In this document: positions 17,850 to 26,825 of the stretch, piece after piece | Layout of the letters: every line of letters begins with the position of its first letter | How positions within the stretch are numbered: the stretch's first letter is position 1 | Assembly: GCA_021775735.1 (NCBI GenBank) | Contig: JAJFHG010000012.1 | Span: 1 to 64,000, forward strand | Reading direction: 5' to 3' | Source: Hyphomicrobiaceae bacterium | GTDB taxonomy: Bacteria > Pseudomonadota > Alphaproteobacteria > Rhizobiales > Hyphomicrobiaceae | DNA: 64,000 nucleotides | Made by a program: the position numbers and the translations under genes | Notes under the pieces: model-generated | The model's database searches: none | What the model was told of the DNA's origin: nothing | Seen by the model: the letters and a program-made list of their open reading frames with translations, nothing else

Positions 17850-18674
17850 TCAATCACGTTTTAAAGGCTTGAATGGAACTAATAAACTCCAGCCAAGGCG
17901 AGTTGGGGCTTCAGATTGATAAGGCTTCAGCCCGATCACCATTTTCTGGTGCCCTCCCTCTGGCTGTTCACGATAGGTCTGAAACAGTCTATCCCAGATT
18001 GATAGATTAAATCCATAGTTGCTGTCATGTTCTCGCTGAATAACGGAGTGGTGGACCCTATGCATATCAGGCGTCACGATCACGGTCCGCAAGATGCGGT
18101 CCAGCCAGCCTGGAAGCGCGAGATTAGCGTGGTTGAACATGGCACAGCCGTTGAGGATCACCTCGAAAAGTATGACTGCGAGAGCTGATGCGCCAAGGGC
18201 GAACACCCAAATAATTTTCCACAGCATCGACAATGCAATCTCGAGTGGGTGAAAACGGATCGCTGTTGTCACATCGATATCAACATCAGCGTGATGCATT
18301 TGGTGCAGGCGCCATAGCGGTTGCCATTTATGGGAGATTAAATGCTGCAGCCACACCGCAAAATCGAGAACTACAATTGCAACGAGTGCTTCAAACCATG
18401 TCGGCAAGGCGACGAGATTGAATAAACCGATCGTTTGTGTGCTTGCATAAACGGCAGCCGCAACAGCAGCAATTGGCACCGTCAGGTGGGCCATGGCGCG
18501 CACAAGAATACTGCCAATGGCTGTTATGGAAATATTGGTCAACCAACGTTTAGCAATAGCCGCTCTCAGTTCGCGTTTTGGCAACAGACGTTCAAGGATT
18601 GCCATCGTGAGAAAAATGGATAGGAACGCGGTCAGTCTAAGCGTTGTTTCATCTATGGTTTCAAATAGATCCAT
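17850..18674 (-). CDS. Sterol desaturase / fatty acid hydroxylase superfamily membrane protein
   Basis: A 274-residue integral membrane di-iron protein. Its His clusters follow the family pattern: WLQHLISHKWQPLWRLHQMHHAD, then MFNHANLALP, and MHRVHHSVIQREHDSNYGF. About four membrane segments precede and separate the clusters. Family members hydroxylate or desaturate lipids (fatty acid, sterol, carotenoid). The substrate is not known. I use the ATG at 18674. The open frame runs further upstream through a 15-base tandem repeat and is not used. A hydroxylase could in principle act on the very-long-chain products of the 34-45 kb locus, but there is no linkage evidence. Confidence 0.85.
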   Translation of the reverse strand: MDLFETIDETTLRLTAFLSIFLTMAILERLLPKRELRAAIAKRWLTNISITAIGSILVRAMAHLTVPIAAVAAAVYASTQTIGLFNLVALPTWFEALVAIVVLDFAVWLQHLISHKWQPLWRLHQMHHADVDIDVTTAIRFHPLEIALSMLWKIIWVFALGASALAVILFEVILNGCAMFNHANLALPGWLDRILRTVIVTPDMHRVHHSVIQREHDSNYGFNLSIWDRLFQTYREQPEGGHQKMVIGLKPYQSEAPTRLGWSLLVPFKPLKRD

Positions 18675-18699
18675 CCAAGGTGTCCTAAGGTAAGATACT

Positions 18700-18744
18700 G
18701 TGTGTTCGCACGCTGTGTGTTCACACGCCGTGTGTTCATACATA
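18700..18744. repeat. Tandem 15-bp repeat, three copies
   Basis: Three adjacent copies of GTGTGTTCRCACGCY (the third, GTGTGTTCATACATA, is degraded) lie between the divergent sterol-desaturase-like and hydrolase genes. Each copy has an internal TGTG/CACA symmetry, so the array could act as a stack of operator sites. Confidence 0.75.
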
Positions 18745-18828
18745 GCTGGTATCGCAATGTGCAAACACCGCTTAATATGGGAGGCGGTGAGGAAATCAGG
18801 TGCTGACTGCCCTGACAGGATACGCACT

Positions 18829-19533
18829 TTGGTCGATGACGGGTTTCAATTTTGTTTGATGGCGGGGCATCCAGTGCAGACACAAACAACCGGACCGAGC
18901 AATGCCTTGGCGCATCTCATATTGGCCCACGGTGCTGGGGCTCCTATGTCGTCCCCTTTTTTGGAGACTTTTGCGACGATGCTGGCGGCGCGCTCAGTAC
19001 GCGTGACGCGCTTTAATTTTCCTTACATGGCGGCATTTCAAGACGATGGTAAACGGCGTCCACCGCCTCGCGTTGAGGGGCTTGGTGATGTCTATCGTGC
19101 ATTCGTCGGCACCCTTTCCGAGACGAAGGGTTCAGGCACACCCCTTTTTATCGGCGGAAAATCAATGGGTGGACGTATTGCAACACTGATCGCAGATGAT
19201 GTTGCGCGTGCTTTGAAGATCTCAGGTGTTGTCTGTCTGGGCTATCCATTTCACCCGAAAGGAAAGCCGGAAAAATTACGCACGGCACATCTTGAGACCT
19301 TAAGAACACCAACGCTCATTGTGCAGGGTGAGCGTGATGGACTTGGCACAAAACAAGAGGTGGCAAGGTATGGGTTGTCGGATACGATTCAGTTGGCCTG
19401 GGCTAAAGACGGTGATCATGATCTCAAACCGCGCAAACAAAGCGGCGTGACACTCACCGACAACCTAACTTTTGCAGCAGATGAAACAGCGCGTTGGATC
19501 GCTGCTCAGACCAAATCTGAAAAAGATGTATGA
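18829..19533 (+). CDS. Alpha/beta-hydrolase of the KAN/TEX30-like family
   Basis: A roughly 235-residue serine hydrolase-like protein. It shows HLILAHGAGAPMSSPFL (oxyanion region), the nucleophile elbow GGKSMGGRIATL with Ser, LIVQGERDGLG (acid) and a late GDHDLKP (His). This is the dienelactone-hydrolase-like group of unknown substrate. The frame is open back to 18700, but those residues come from the 15-bp repeat. The TTG at 18829 (AGGA eight bases upstream) or the ATG at 18859 are the plausible starts. It is divergent from the sterol desaturase-like gene and convergent with the SDR gene. Confidence 0.78.
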   Translation: MVDDGFQFCLMAGHPVQTQTTGPSNALAHLILAHGAGAPMSSPFLETFATMLAARSVRVTRFNFPYMAAFQDDGKRRPPPRVEGLGDVYRAFVGTLSETKGSGTPLFIGGKSMGGRIATLIADDVARALKISGVVCLGYPFHPKGKPEKLRTAHLETLRTPTLIVQGERDGLGTKQEVARYGLSDTIQLAWAKDGDHDLKPRKQSGVTLTDNLTFAADETARWIAAQTKSEKDV

Positions 19534-19537
19534 CTTT

Positions 19538-20281
19538 CTAAGCTTTCACAGCCTCAGCATCAAAGACATGACCGCTGAGCTGGCGCCCATATTTGCTTGC
19601 GAGATAAAGGGCCAGAGACGCAATTTCTGGATCACCTGAAAGGCATGCACCATCCGTTGCTGTTTTGATCAATGCGCGTGGTCCAACCGCATTCACGCGG
19701 ATTGCATCGTCGGCCCATTTCTTCGCTTCAGCCTGCGTGATTGAGGTTAAGGCTGCCCGCAACACACCTGCGATTGCCGCTTCTTCTGCGGTTTCTGGTG
19801 CGGGCATGCTGACAACATTGAGGATCAGACCCTCCGACCAGGTCACTCTCATGCGATTGCCGACAACCTGTGTGATCAGGGTTGGGGCCAATAATTTTTC
19901 AGAGGCGAGGTCTTCAATATCTTCCAGACTTTCACGGCCAAATAGGTCTTCGCGGGTTATGGAAACAAGATTGATCACCACATCAAGGCCGCCGAGCACC
20001 TGGGCTGCAGTTTGTGCCAAGCGAACGGCGGCATCGCTTGAAGCAACGGTTTCGTTGTAAAGCTGCATTTCCTGGGCGTCGTCAGCCAGCACTGGGACGA
20101 GTGCTGTAAATTGGGGTGCGTTATCTGCGGATTGGATCACCAGGCGTGTCTTGTGTTCAGCAAAGGCACGCGCGACATCGACGCCATTGGTATGGCTCAG
20201 ACCGGTGATAAGGACACGGGCACCAAGGACATCAGGATGGATCTCTGTCTGATCCTGACGTTTTACTACGCTCACAAACAT
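19538..20281 (-). CDS. SDR-family protein with a degenerate active site
   Basis: A Rossmann-fold protein of the short-chain dehydrogenase type: N-terminal ARVLITGLSHTNGVDVARAF in place of TGxxxGIG, a middle DVVINLVSITRED corresponding to NNAG, and IRVNAVGPRAL near the C-terminus. The catalytic YxxxK is absent. By alignment of the conserved KAAL stretch with IAGVLRAAL, Tyr is replaced by Ala and Lys by Arg. The glycine-rich loop is also altered. The Ser in LNVVSM remains. It may therefore bind a nucleotide or act as a scaffold without catalysing the usual reduction. The start at 20281 is chosen over a frame extension of three residues. Confidence 0.68.
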   Translation of the reverse strand: MFVSVVKRQDQTEIHPDVLGARVLITGLSHTNGVDVARAFAEHKTRLVIQSADNAPQFTALVPVLADDAQEMQLYNETVASSDAAVRLAQTAAQVLGGLDVVINLVSITREDLFGRESLEDIEDLASEKLLAPTLITQVVGNRMRVTWSEGLILNVVSMPAPETAEEAAIAGVLRAALTSITQAEAKKWADDAIRVNAVGPRALIKTATDGACLSGDPEIASLALYLASKYGRQLSGHVFDAEAVKA

Positions 20282-20858
20282 GGCCCACATCTCCCTCTTG
20301 AGTTACGCCGGACAATTAAGAGGCTGCCGACCCAGTCATACCACGCCGATTCGCCTAACGATGCGTAAATGACCGGGGATTCGGGAACGCGCATGACACC
20401 TCAGTGGCAGCATTGCGGCGGGCCAGCGGCAGGATAATGCCGAATGACCTAAGCAACTGTAAGTTCGTTAAAATTGCCGTTTAACCTACGTAAGCGTTAA
20501 CGCTTAAAACAGGCAAAAACCGGTGGATAGATTTCATCAGCGGTCAAAACAGAGTCTGAAATTGGGAACGCAATTAAAGAATTGAGGCCCAGTCGACGAT
20601 TGGGGACGCGATAGTGTGTGCTCAGACCATATGAAATTGAGATTGCACATGGCTCTAAACGCCGGTGGCGGTCCCAATAGGTGCCGCTGGGCCACGGTGT
20701 AGATCCAACCTAGGGGTGCGCGTTGTTGATAAGTGGTGAAACCCTGGTCTGCAGAATTGCCTTTGTGCCCATGCCCCGAAAAGCTTGATGAAAAGTCGAA
20801 TCACCTGGGTTCGGCTCAGTCATGGCATCACATTCTAGGTATTTCTGGGCACTGCGTT
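20282..20858. other. Long intergenic region with a 14-bp palindrome
   Basis: About 580 bases between the leftward SDR gene and the rightward EAL gene. I see no convincing gene. A perfect palindrome AAGCGTTAACGCTT lies at 20492-20505 and several TTAA motifs cluster around it (20468-20507); their spacing does not match the TTAA-N7-TTAA CtrA box. Confidence 0.5.
20492..20505. promoter_or_regulatory. Perfect 14-bp palindrome AAGCGTTAACGCTT
   Basis: A self-complementary sequence in the long region upstream of the EAL gene. It is a candidate operator for a dimeric regulator. No regulator is adjacent and nothing else supports it. Confidence 0.35.
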
Positions 20859-22781
20859 ATGGACCAAACACTATCTTCTAGAGCGGCGCGATCCAAATCG
20901 CAGCAAACGTTGACGGACGTCGCCGTTGTCATCGCTATGGGTTTGGTTGCGGTCGCTATCTCGGTCGCCCTGGCCATGCATTTTGGTCTTCCGACATCGC
21001 GTGCCGGTATAGCTGGGGTGCTGATCTTTGCCCTTCTGGTTGGCGCTCACTTCTTTTTGGTGCCGCGTGCAAACACCACACAAGATGTCATCGCGCTTGA
21101 AGATGAAGAACTGTGGCGTGCGTTGAAAGAACAGCGCGGTAACGCGCCGGACGCCAAACGGATGGCAATGGCAACGCGCGGTGAAGTGGTTGAGACAACG
21201 CCTGAAGTTGACCCAACACAGCAAACGGCATCGCCGCCTCAAGCAGATCCATCCCAAGTTACTCACAAACCAACCGTAGCGCATGTTCCGCGCCGCAAAC
21301 CGCGTATCCTTTCGCCAGCGCCAACTGCGGACCAGACGTTGCAGGCCCATCCTGGTGCACCAGAAGAACCGGCGCCATTCGAGGCGCAGTCCGACGTGTC
21401 CGACCCAAAGTCGTTCTGGTCTTATCGTCCACGCAATGATGCGCTTGTGACTGAGACAGACGCAGAAGAGAATGCACCGCAAGAGCCTGTCCTCAATACG
21501 CCACCGCCCGTAACAGAACCTGACGCGGGGCAGGAGCGCAGTGGCGCTGAGATGGCATCCAAGCAGCCAAACGAGAGCGATGTTGAGTTGGTTCAAAGCA
21601 TGATTAAGAAACTCGCGCAGGAGGTGAATGCCCGCGAAGTGCTGGACCAAACCAAGCCGCCGTCTGTTGAGTCGCATAATGCCACTGGAGCTGCCGATCT
21701 AGCTGCAACAACGACAGAGGCTGTAGACCACGTGCTCGCATCAACGCCTCCGGCGGTTCAGCCTCCCAAGTTGCCAAGCCAGGGTGCGCACGAGACCAAT
21801 GAGCCAGATGTGGCCGAGGCACCCCAACTTAGTGCACAAAATCCACCCTCTCTGCCGCAGCCACCCTCGACACCTGCCGCTGTTGATCTGGTGACGGCGT
21901 CTGTCGGTGCGTTGCGAACAACTGCTGATGCGATGCGTGAAGCCGATGACGCTGCACCTGATAATGCACCACAAGTGGAACAATCCGTGCATCCTGCTAT
22001 GGGCGCTGACGCGGGACAAGTTGCAGAAGCGATTTCTGGAGCACTCGCTGGCGGACAAGTTGGTGTTCTGCTGGAACCGATCGTGGCTTTAAACGGCATG
22101 CGCCCTGACCACTACGAAGTGCGTTTGCAAATCTCATCCCCGCTCGTTGTTGATCTTGAAGGTGCTGGCATTGAACGGGATCTGCAAGCGACGGACGTTC
22201 TTGCCGATTTGGATCGCGCGCGCTTCATAAAGACACTCAGTGTCGGTGAGTTGCTCCGCGACCGTGGCAAAGCGGGAAGCTTGTTGACCCGGATATACCG
22301 CGAGTCCCTTTTGGATCGTGACTTCTGTTTTGCGGTCGCCACCAGCGGTGTCGCCAATGAAGAGCTGGCCCGACACATGGTTTTGACCATGTCGCAAGAT
22401 GCGGTGCGCGCACTCACCGCCTCAGAGTGGCAGACGATCAGCGAGTTTCATGAGCTTGGTTATCGCTTCGCGGTGAGCCATGTCTCAGATTTGGATATGG
22501 ATTTTGCGCAGTTGACTGCGGCTGGCTTTAGCTTCGTCAAGTTGAGTGCAGATGCCTTCCTCGGTGGCTTCTTGGATGGCGAGGGTGCTATCACACCGCA
22601 GGAACTTTCGCGTTATCTGGAACGTGCGGGTCTTTCCGTCATTGTTGAAGGCCTTGAGAGCAGCGTACAGGGCGCCGAAGCACTGGCGATGGGCGTCGAG
22701 CTTGGTCAAGGTCCTGTAACCGGTGGTCCACGCTTGTTGAAAGCAGACGCTGTGACACGTGAAGATCACGCTGTTGCATGA
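20859..22781 (+). CDS. Membrane protein with a degenerate EAL domain
   Basis: A 640-residue protein. Two N-terminal spans (VVIAMGLVAVAISVALAMHF, GVLIFALLVGAHFFLV) are followed by about 300 residues of Pro/Ala/Gln/Glu-rich disordered linker and a C-terminal EAL-fold region (from about residue 390, VLLEPIVALNGMRPDHYEVRL). The substrate and metal signature is altered: EVRL replaces EALLR and the DDFGTG loop is replaced by AVSHVSDLDMDFAQL. The KLSADAF segment stands where KID is expected. It is probably a c-di-GMP-independent or c-di-GMP-binding-only protein. The start at 20859 is preferred, because the upstream open frame to 20733 adds residues unlike the protein. Confidence 0.75.
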   Translation: MDQTLSSRAARSKSQQTLTDVAVVIAMGLVAVAISVALAMHFGLPTSRAGIAGVLIFALLVGAHFFLVPRANTTQDVIALEDEELWRALKEQRGNAPDAKRMAMATRGEVVETTPEVDPTQQTASPPQADPSQVTHKPTVAHVPRRKPRILSPAPTADQTLQAHPGAPEEPAPFEAQSDVSDPKSFWSYRPRNDALVTETDAEENAPQEPVLNTPPPVTEPDAGQERSGAEMASKQPNESDVELVQSMIKKLAQEVNAREVLDQTKPPSVESHNATGAADLAATTTEAVDHVLASTPPAVQPPKLPSQGAHETNEPDVAEAPQLSAQNPPSLPQPPSTPAAVDLVTASVGALRTTADAMREADDAAPDNAPQVEQSVHPAMGADAGQVAEAISGALAGGQVGVLLEPIVALNGMRPDHYEVRLQISSPLVVDLEGAGIERDLQATDVLADLDRARFIKTLSVGELLRDRGKAGSLLTRIYRESLLDRDFCFAVATSGVANEELARHMVLTMSQDAVRALTASEWQTISEFHELGYRFAVSHVSDLDMDFAQLTAAGFSFVKLSADAFLGGFLDGEGAITPQELSRYLERAGLSVIVEGLESSVQGAEALAMGVELGQGPVTGGPRLLKADAVTREDHAVA

Positions 22782-22827
22782 CTCATCCCTTCACGTTGCG
22801 TTAGGTCCGGCGCGCATGCTGTTCTGA

Positions 22828-22871
22828 TCTAGAGCGTTTTGCTATTCACCTTAAAGCACCCGTGCTCTAGA
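22828..22871. repeat. Inverted repeat TCTAGAGC-N28-GCTCTAGA
   Basis: Perfect 8-base arms (TCTAGAGC and GCTCTAGA) flank 28 bases just before the HAD gene. Small dispersed palindromic elements with CTAGAGC ends are common in Hyphomicrobiales intergenic DNA, and this one resembles them. Only one copy is seen in the window. Confidence 0.5.
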
Positions 22872-22879
22872 AAGTGCCG

Positions 22880-23746
22880 ATGTCTCATTCCAATGCGTCC
22901 ATCCAAATCATCGATCATATAGCGCCGCTTGCCGCTGGGCGGGCGGCTTGGTTTGTGGATATCTGGGGCGTGATGCACAACGGTGTTACGCCTTTTGAAG
23001 GCGCGATCGCGGCGTGTGAGATGTTTCGTAAGCAGGGTGGTGTTGTGATCCTGGTTTCGAATTCACCGCGCCCAAACCGTGGTGTGGCGGAACAATTGGA
23101 TGCGATTGGCGTGTCGCGTGACGCCTATGACCTGATTGTTTCATCAGGCGATGCCTCTAAAAAATTGATCCACGATCTGGGACCCCGCCCCGTTTTCCAT
23201 CTCGGACCGGCGCGCGATCTGTCGATCTATGAGGGCTTTCAAGGTGAACGGACATCGGAGAGCGCAGCAGAAGCGATTGTCTGCACGGGACTGTTTGATG
23301 ATGAAACAGAAACACCAGAAGACTACAGTCAACTTTTGACCCATTTCGCAGGACGTGGATTAGCCATGATTTGCGTCAATCCAGATTTGCGCGTGGAACG
23401 GGGTGGCAAGCTTGTCTATTGCGCTGGTGCGCTGGCCAAAGCCTATGAGCGTATGGGTGGCACGGTGCAGTATGCCGGAAAACCCTATCCGCCGATTTAT
23501 CAGATGGCGTGCGCGACACTTTCCGAAAAATTAGGCCGCTCTGTCGGGACCCAAGACATTTTAGCGATTGGCGATGGCGTGCACACTGACATTGAAGGCG
23601 CCAGCCGCGCAGGGATTGATGCAGTGTTTGTTGCCAGCCGCGTGCATGTCACGGCCGCCACGTTGGATGGCGCGGCATTGGCCGAGTTGTTCGAGGGGGA
23701 GGACTTCCCCGCCCCCATCGCGGCAATGACGGAATTGGTTTGGTAG
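22880..23746 (+). CDS. HAD-superfamily class IIA phosphatase
   Basis: About 288 residues in the class IIA HAD (NagD-like) pattern: N-terminal AWFVDIWGVMHNG, in which the catalytic DxDG is DIWG, then VILVSNSPRPN (motif II), YAGKPYPPIYQ (motif III Lys) and ILAIGDGVHTDIEGA (motif IV). The second Asp of DxD is replaced by Trp, which is the normal form of the TIGR01459 subfamily. The substrate is unknown; sugar or nucleotide phosphates are likely. The start could be the GTG at 22874 or the ATG at 22880. It sits directly after the CTAGAGC inverted repeat. Confidence 0.82.
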   Translation: MSHSNASIQIIDHIAPLAAGRAAWFVDIWGVMHNGVTPFEGAIAACEMFRKQGGVVILVSNSPRPNRGVAEQLDAIGVSRDAYDLIVSSGDASKKLIHDLGPRPVFHLGPARDLSIYEGFQGERTSESAAEAIVCTGLFDDETETPEDYSQLLTHFAGRGLAMICVNPDLRVERGGKLVYCAGALAKAYERMGGTVQYAGKPYPPIYQMACATLSEKLGRSVGTQDILAIGDGVHTDIEGASRAGIDAVFVASRVHVTAATLDGAALAELFEGEDFPAPIAAMTELVW

Positions 23747-23878
23747 GGGTTTGCTTCGGAAAACCATGGCCGGTGTGCGCACATAATCAGACATGGATGG
23801 AGTGTTTTCTTGTCACGTCCGCTCGGGGCCAATAGCGGACATCAGGGTTTGTTGTGTGAATGTAAAAGATATCAATTT

Positions 23879-26770
23879 CTAACACCCAGGCGCCAGTGGA
23901 TTGGAACAACCACCGCCGCCGCCACCGCGACGATGGCGTTTGGCACGTTTGTGTTGCTGATAGGCTTGTACGCCCTGCAAAATAACCGTTGCTGCTGCGG
24001 CGGCAGCCCGCGCATCATAATTGGGTTGGCGCCGCACCGTGCGTCGGCGTGTTGTGCGCGGCCGTCGGCGCTGGCTGGCTGACGATCTTGCACGCCGCGA
24101 TCGTGTTGCCTTGCGGGCCTTCCGCGACGATTTTCTGTAGCAGTTATAGCTGCCTTTGGCGTTGATCTTGCCAGCGTACCAGCCCGACCCCTTGTTATTA
24201 GAATTGCACCATCGGCGCGCGATTTTTTTTGTAGGCAAGCAATAGTAACTGCCTTTTGTATCTGGGGTGCCAGGATAGTAACCTGCGCCAAACTTGGTTC
24301 GACAGTTGTCTTTGCGCGCTTTTTCAGCTAGCTGGCCAGCCTCAGAGTCCGTGATGCATTGATGCGTTTTTCCGCTTTTATTGGAATGCCACTGAAAACC
24401 TTTCGTGCAGCCACAGGTCGTCGAACCATCTTCCTTTAAACTGGCAACGGTGTTTGTACCAAAGCTCCTTCGGCATGCCTCGTTTCCCTTTTGCTGGCGA
24501 CAATCACTTGGCACACTTTCTAGATTTGAATAGATCTTATCGAGAAACGGGTTTGCCGTTCCCCTGATATGAGACATAAGACCGGCGATCCGTGTTAGGT
24601 TACAGTCATTGATCGCGGCCGAGGTTGCATTGTCGAAATCTCTGAGCTTGCCGATGCGCCGGAGGTTCTTGCCAATGCGCGACTTGATGTCGACACAGGT
24701 TTCTCTGGATGTATTCCCCGCGATGGTCAATGCACCACGAAATAGTGTTTCGGACCGTTCAATGTTGCCGTTCCAATAGGCTTTTTTTGCCGCCCCATAC
24801 TTGTTGGCAACAGGCTGGGCCCTGGAAATGCGATTGTACATAGCGCGCAGTTTTTTGTTCCTGGATGTTTGCAGGAGCTCGCTGTGGTGCGCTAGTTTTG
24901 CTGGTTCGCAAGCCGTCAGACTGGACTTAATATCGGATAACAGACCTTTGACGCGCTCAACTTTTTTGATGTTCTTGTCAACTCGGTCGCGAAGGGAGGC
25001 GCATTCCTCTTTGTGGTCGGGCTTTGCAAGTGAGCCGCGCATATTTTCGAGCGTGCGGCTCGCAACCTTGATGTGACCATCGCTATATTGTTTGTGCGCC
25101 TTGTCGAGCTCGGCACTTAGGCCATCGCACCAATTGGAGTCGGTTTTCTTTTTCGTCGGTGAGGCCTTGCCGGGCGGCGGTATATAGACGTAGCTCAACT
25201 CTCGTTTGGCAGGACCAATAACCTTGCACCCGTCTTTGTTGGTATCGGTGGGGCCGTCTATGCCACGCGTTGCGTAGTTCTCGACCGGAACGAAGCCGTC
25301 GTTGTCCGCAGCACTCTTCTTATTCTTGCTCTTTGGGACGCGTTCACAGCCTTCTTTGCTCGTGTTTTTTGCAGTCTTTTCTTCCTTCTCCAGCTGTTCA
25401 ATGGCTTGTCCGCGGGTAAAGTCGGTGACTTCCCGCTCCGGTAGATAATCCTCAGTAGGCAACACGCCGACGAGCTCATCGCGCCGCTTGATCCCCAACG
25501 CTTTTTCAATCGCCGCCTCTATCATCTCACGGAAAGAGTCCGCTAGCGGATCAAGACTGTTGCCAATGGTCTTGTCTTTTGCGGCTTGCGCTGCAGCAAC
25601 GCCTTTGCCGATGAGGATATCAGCAAGCCATGACACGCTCGATCCCAGACGGGTTGTAATTTTTGATATGCGGTTTTTAAATTCCTCGTATGGTGTGCGT
25701 GCTTGGCGCGTGCCGGAGGGCCGTCTTTTTCTAAGACGATCTTGCAGCCAAGGACTGAAACCGCTAACCGCGTTACCGCGCGGAATGTTGCCTCGCTCCA
25801 GTTCTTTTTCATAAATTGGTATGAGCCTGGCGATCTCGTCCAGGTCAACGCCCATTTCGGCAAGGCGTGACGTTTCTCTGGCGCGTCGGAACATACCTTC
25901 GCCCGTTTTTCGTATGGCTTTGCCAGGAAGTAGCAACAGATCATCAAGCGCGTTTGTACCAGACCCGTCGTCGCTGGAGCTTGCAATAGGAGGTGTATCA
26001 GCCCGTTGATCTTCAACGCAGTCGAAACCGGCAACACCGAACTCTTCCAGCGCATGCGCTGGACCATAGGACCTAGCACGCGCTCTATAGTCACGATAAA
26101 GGCAGTCGAAGACTTGCGTGCGAACGGCATTATCAACGCGTTTAGCGGTTTTAGCTGTTTGCTCAACCGCACCAAGAAGTACATCGGCTTGCGTCGTCCC
26201 GAACTTTTTTGCGATGCGCCCGCCGGGCATCACGCTATTAAAAATGCCTTTGTAAAAATCTTTTCCGGACTGGATCGCGGTATCAACGTCGTTTTCGAGC
26301 TTATCCTTGAGGGCTTTTGTGACGGCGGCTTTCACAGCATCCGGATTGGCATCCAACACGCCCTTGACTGATTTCTTATACAGATCAGGGTTGTCTTGGA
26401 CCGACGACAACATCTTACGAACATAGGAATCTGGGTCGGGATACCGCTTTTCAAGTTGATTGACGAGTTCGTCTCTCGTTGCCTCTGCGCCAGCGCGCGC
26501 CACTTCGTTATACTTTTCTTCGGCAATATTTTGGGCGTGGGTTTTAGCCGTTTTGGCACCAGCAATAGCCTCATCAATGAACGGTTGATGTTGCTCGCCA
26601 ACAGCTTCGCGTACGGCGCGTTCGGCAAGCTCCTGCGTAATGCTGTCCGTCTCCGCAGCGTCGATCTTCTGCACCAGGTCGGAAAACGGGATGCCGGTCT
26701 GCGCCGCTGCCGTACTGCTGCAAACACTTATCAGTAGGCCGACGAATATGAGAGATCTTAGGAGGCTCAT
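23879..26770 (-). CDS. Large exported protein with Cys-rich and highly basic C-terminus, unknown function
   Basis: A 963-residue protein with a clear signal peptide (LLRSLIFVGLLISVCSSTAAAQ). I do not recognise a family. The first ~250 residues are helical and charged, the middle is polar, and residues about 520-740 have repeated helical segments like TPR-type units with Cys pairs. A Cys-rich stretch follows (TTCGCTKGFQWHSNK, NCRTKFGAGYY, YCLPTK, WCNSNNKGSGW, YNCYRK), in which two segments share a G-Y/W-Y-x-G-x-x-x-x-K-G-S-Y pattern. The tail is Arg-rich, then Gly-rich, ending CSNPLAPGC. It is the last gene of a three-gene operon with the S41 and TPR genes; the gap is about 55 bases. A secreted surface or nucleic-acid-binding role is only a guess. 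Confidence 0.5.
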   Translation of the reverse strand: MSLLRSLIFVGLLISVCSSTAAAQTGIPFSDLVQKIDAAETDSITQELAERAVREAVGEQHQPFIDEAIAGAKTAKTHAQNIAEEKYNEVARAGAEATRDELVNQLEKRYPDPDSYVRKMLSSVQDNPDLYKKSVKGVLDANPDAVKAAVTKALKDKLENDVDTAIQSGKDFYKGIFNSVMPGGRIAKKFGTTQADVLLGAVEQTAKTAKRVDNAVRTQVFDCLYRDYRARARSYGPAHALEEFGVAGFDCVEDQRADTPPIASSSDDGSGTNALDDLLLLPGKAIRKTGEGMFRRARETSRLAEMGVDLDEIARLIPIYEKELERGNIPRGNAVSGFSPWLQDRLRKRRPSGTRQARTPYEEFKNRISKITTRLGSSVSWLADILIGKGVAAAQAAKDKTIGNSLDPLADSFREMIEAAIEKALGIKRRDELVGVLPTEDYLPEREVTDFTRGQAIEQLEKEEKTAKNTSKEGCERVPKSKNKKSAADNDGFVPVENYATRGIDGPTDTNKDGCKVIGPAKRELSYVYIPPPGKASPTKKKTDSNWCDGLSAELDKAHKQYSDGHIKVASRTLENMRGSLAKPDHKEECASLRDRVDKNIKKVERVKGLLSDIKSSLTACEPAKLAHHSELLQTSRNKKLRAMYNRISRAQPVANKYGAAKKAYWNGNIERSETLFRGALTIAGNTSRETCVDIKSRIGKNLRRIGKLRDFDNATSAAINDCNLTRIAGLMSHIRGTANPFLDKIYSNLESVPSDCRQQKGNEACRRSFGTNTVASLKEDGSTTCGCTKGFQWHSNKSGKTHQCITDSEAGQLAEKARKDNCRTKFGAGYYPGTPDTKGSYYCLPTKKIARRWCNSNNKGSGWYAGKINAKGSYNCYRKSSRKARKATRSRRARSSASQRRRPRTTRRRTVRRQPNYDARAAAAAATVILQGVQAYQQHKRAKRHRRGGGGGGCSNPLAPGC

Positions 26771-26825
26771 CAGATCATCCCCAGCCGGTCGCTTTTAAGG
26801 CCAACCAACTGTTGCCTTGCACTCT

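Noticed and set aside
18700-18744. Possible CRISPR array
   Set aside because: Only three directly adjacent 15-base units without spacers and no cas genes.
20468-20507. CtrA binding site
   Set aside because: TTAA motifs are present, but none are spaced by seven bases as in the CtrA consensus.
20733-20858. N-terminal extension of the EAL protein
   Set aside because: Residues are unlike the rest, and the ATG at 20859 fits the membrane topology better.
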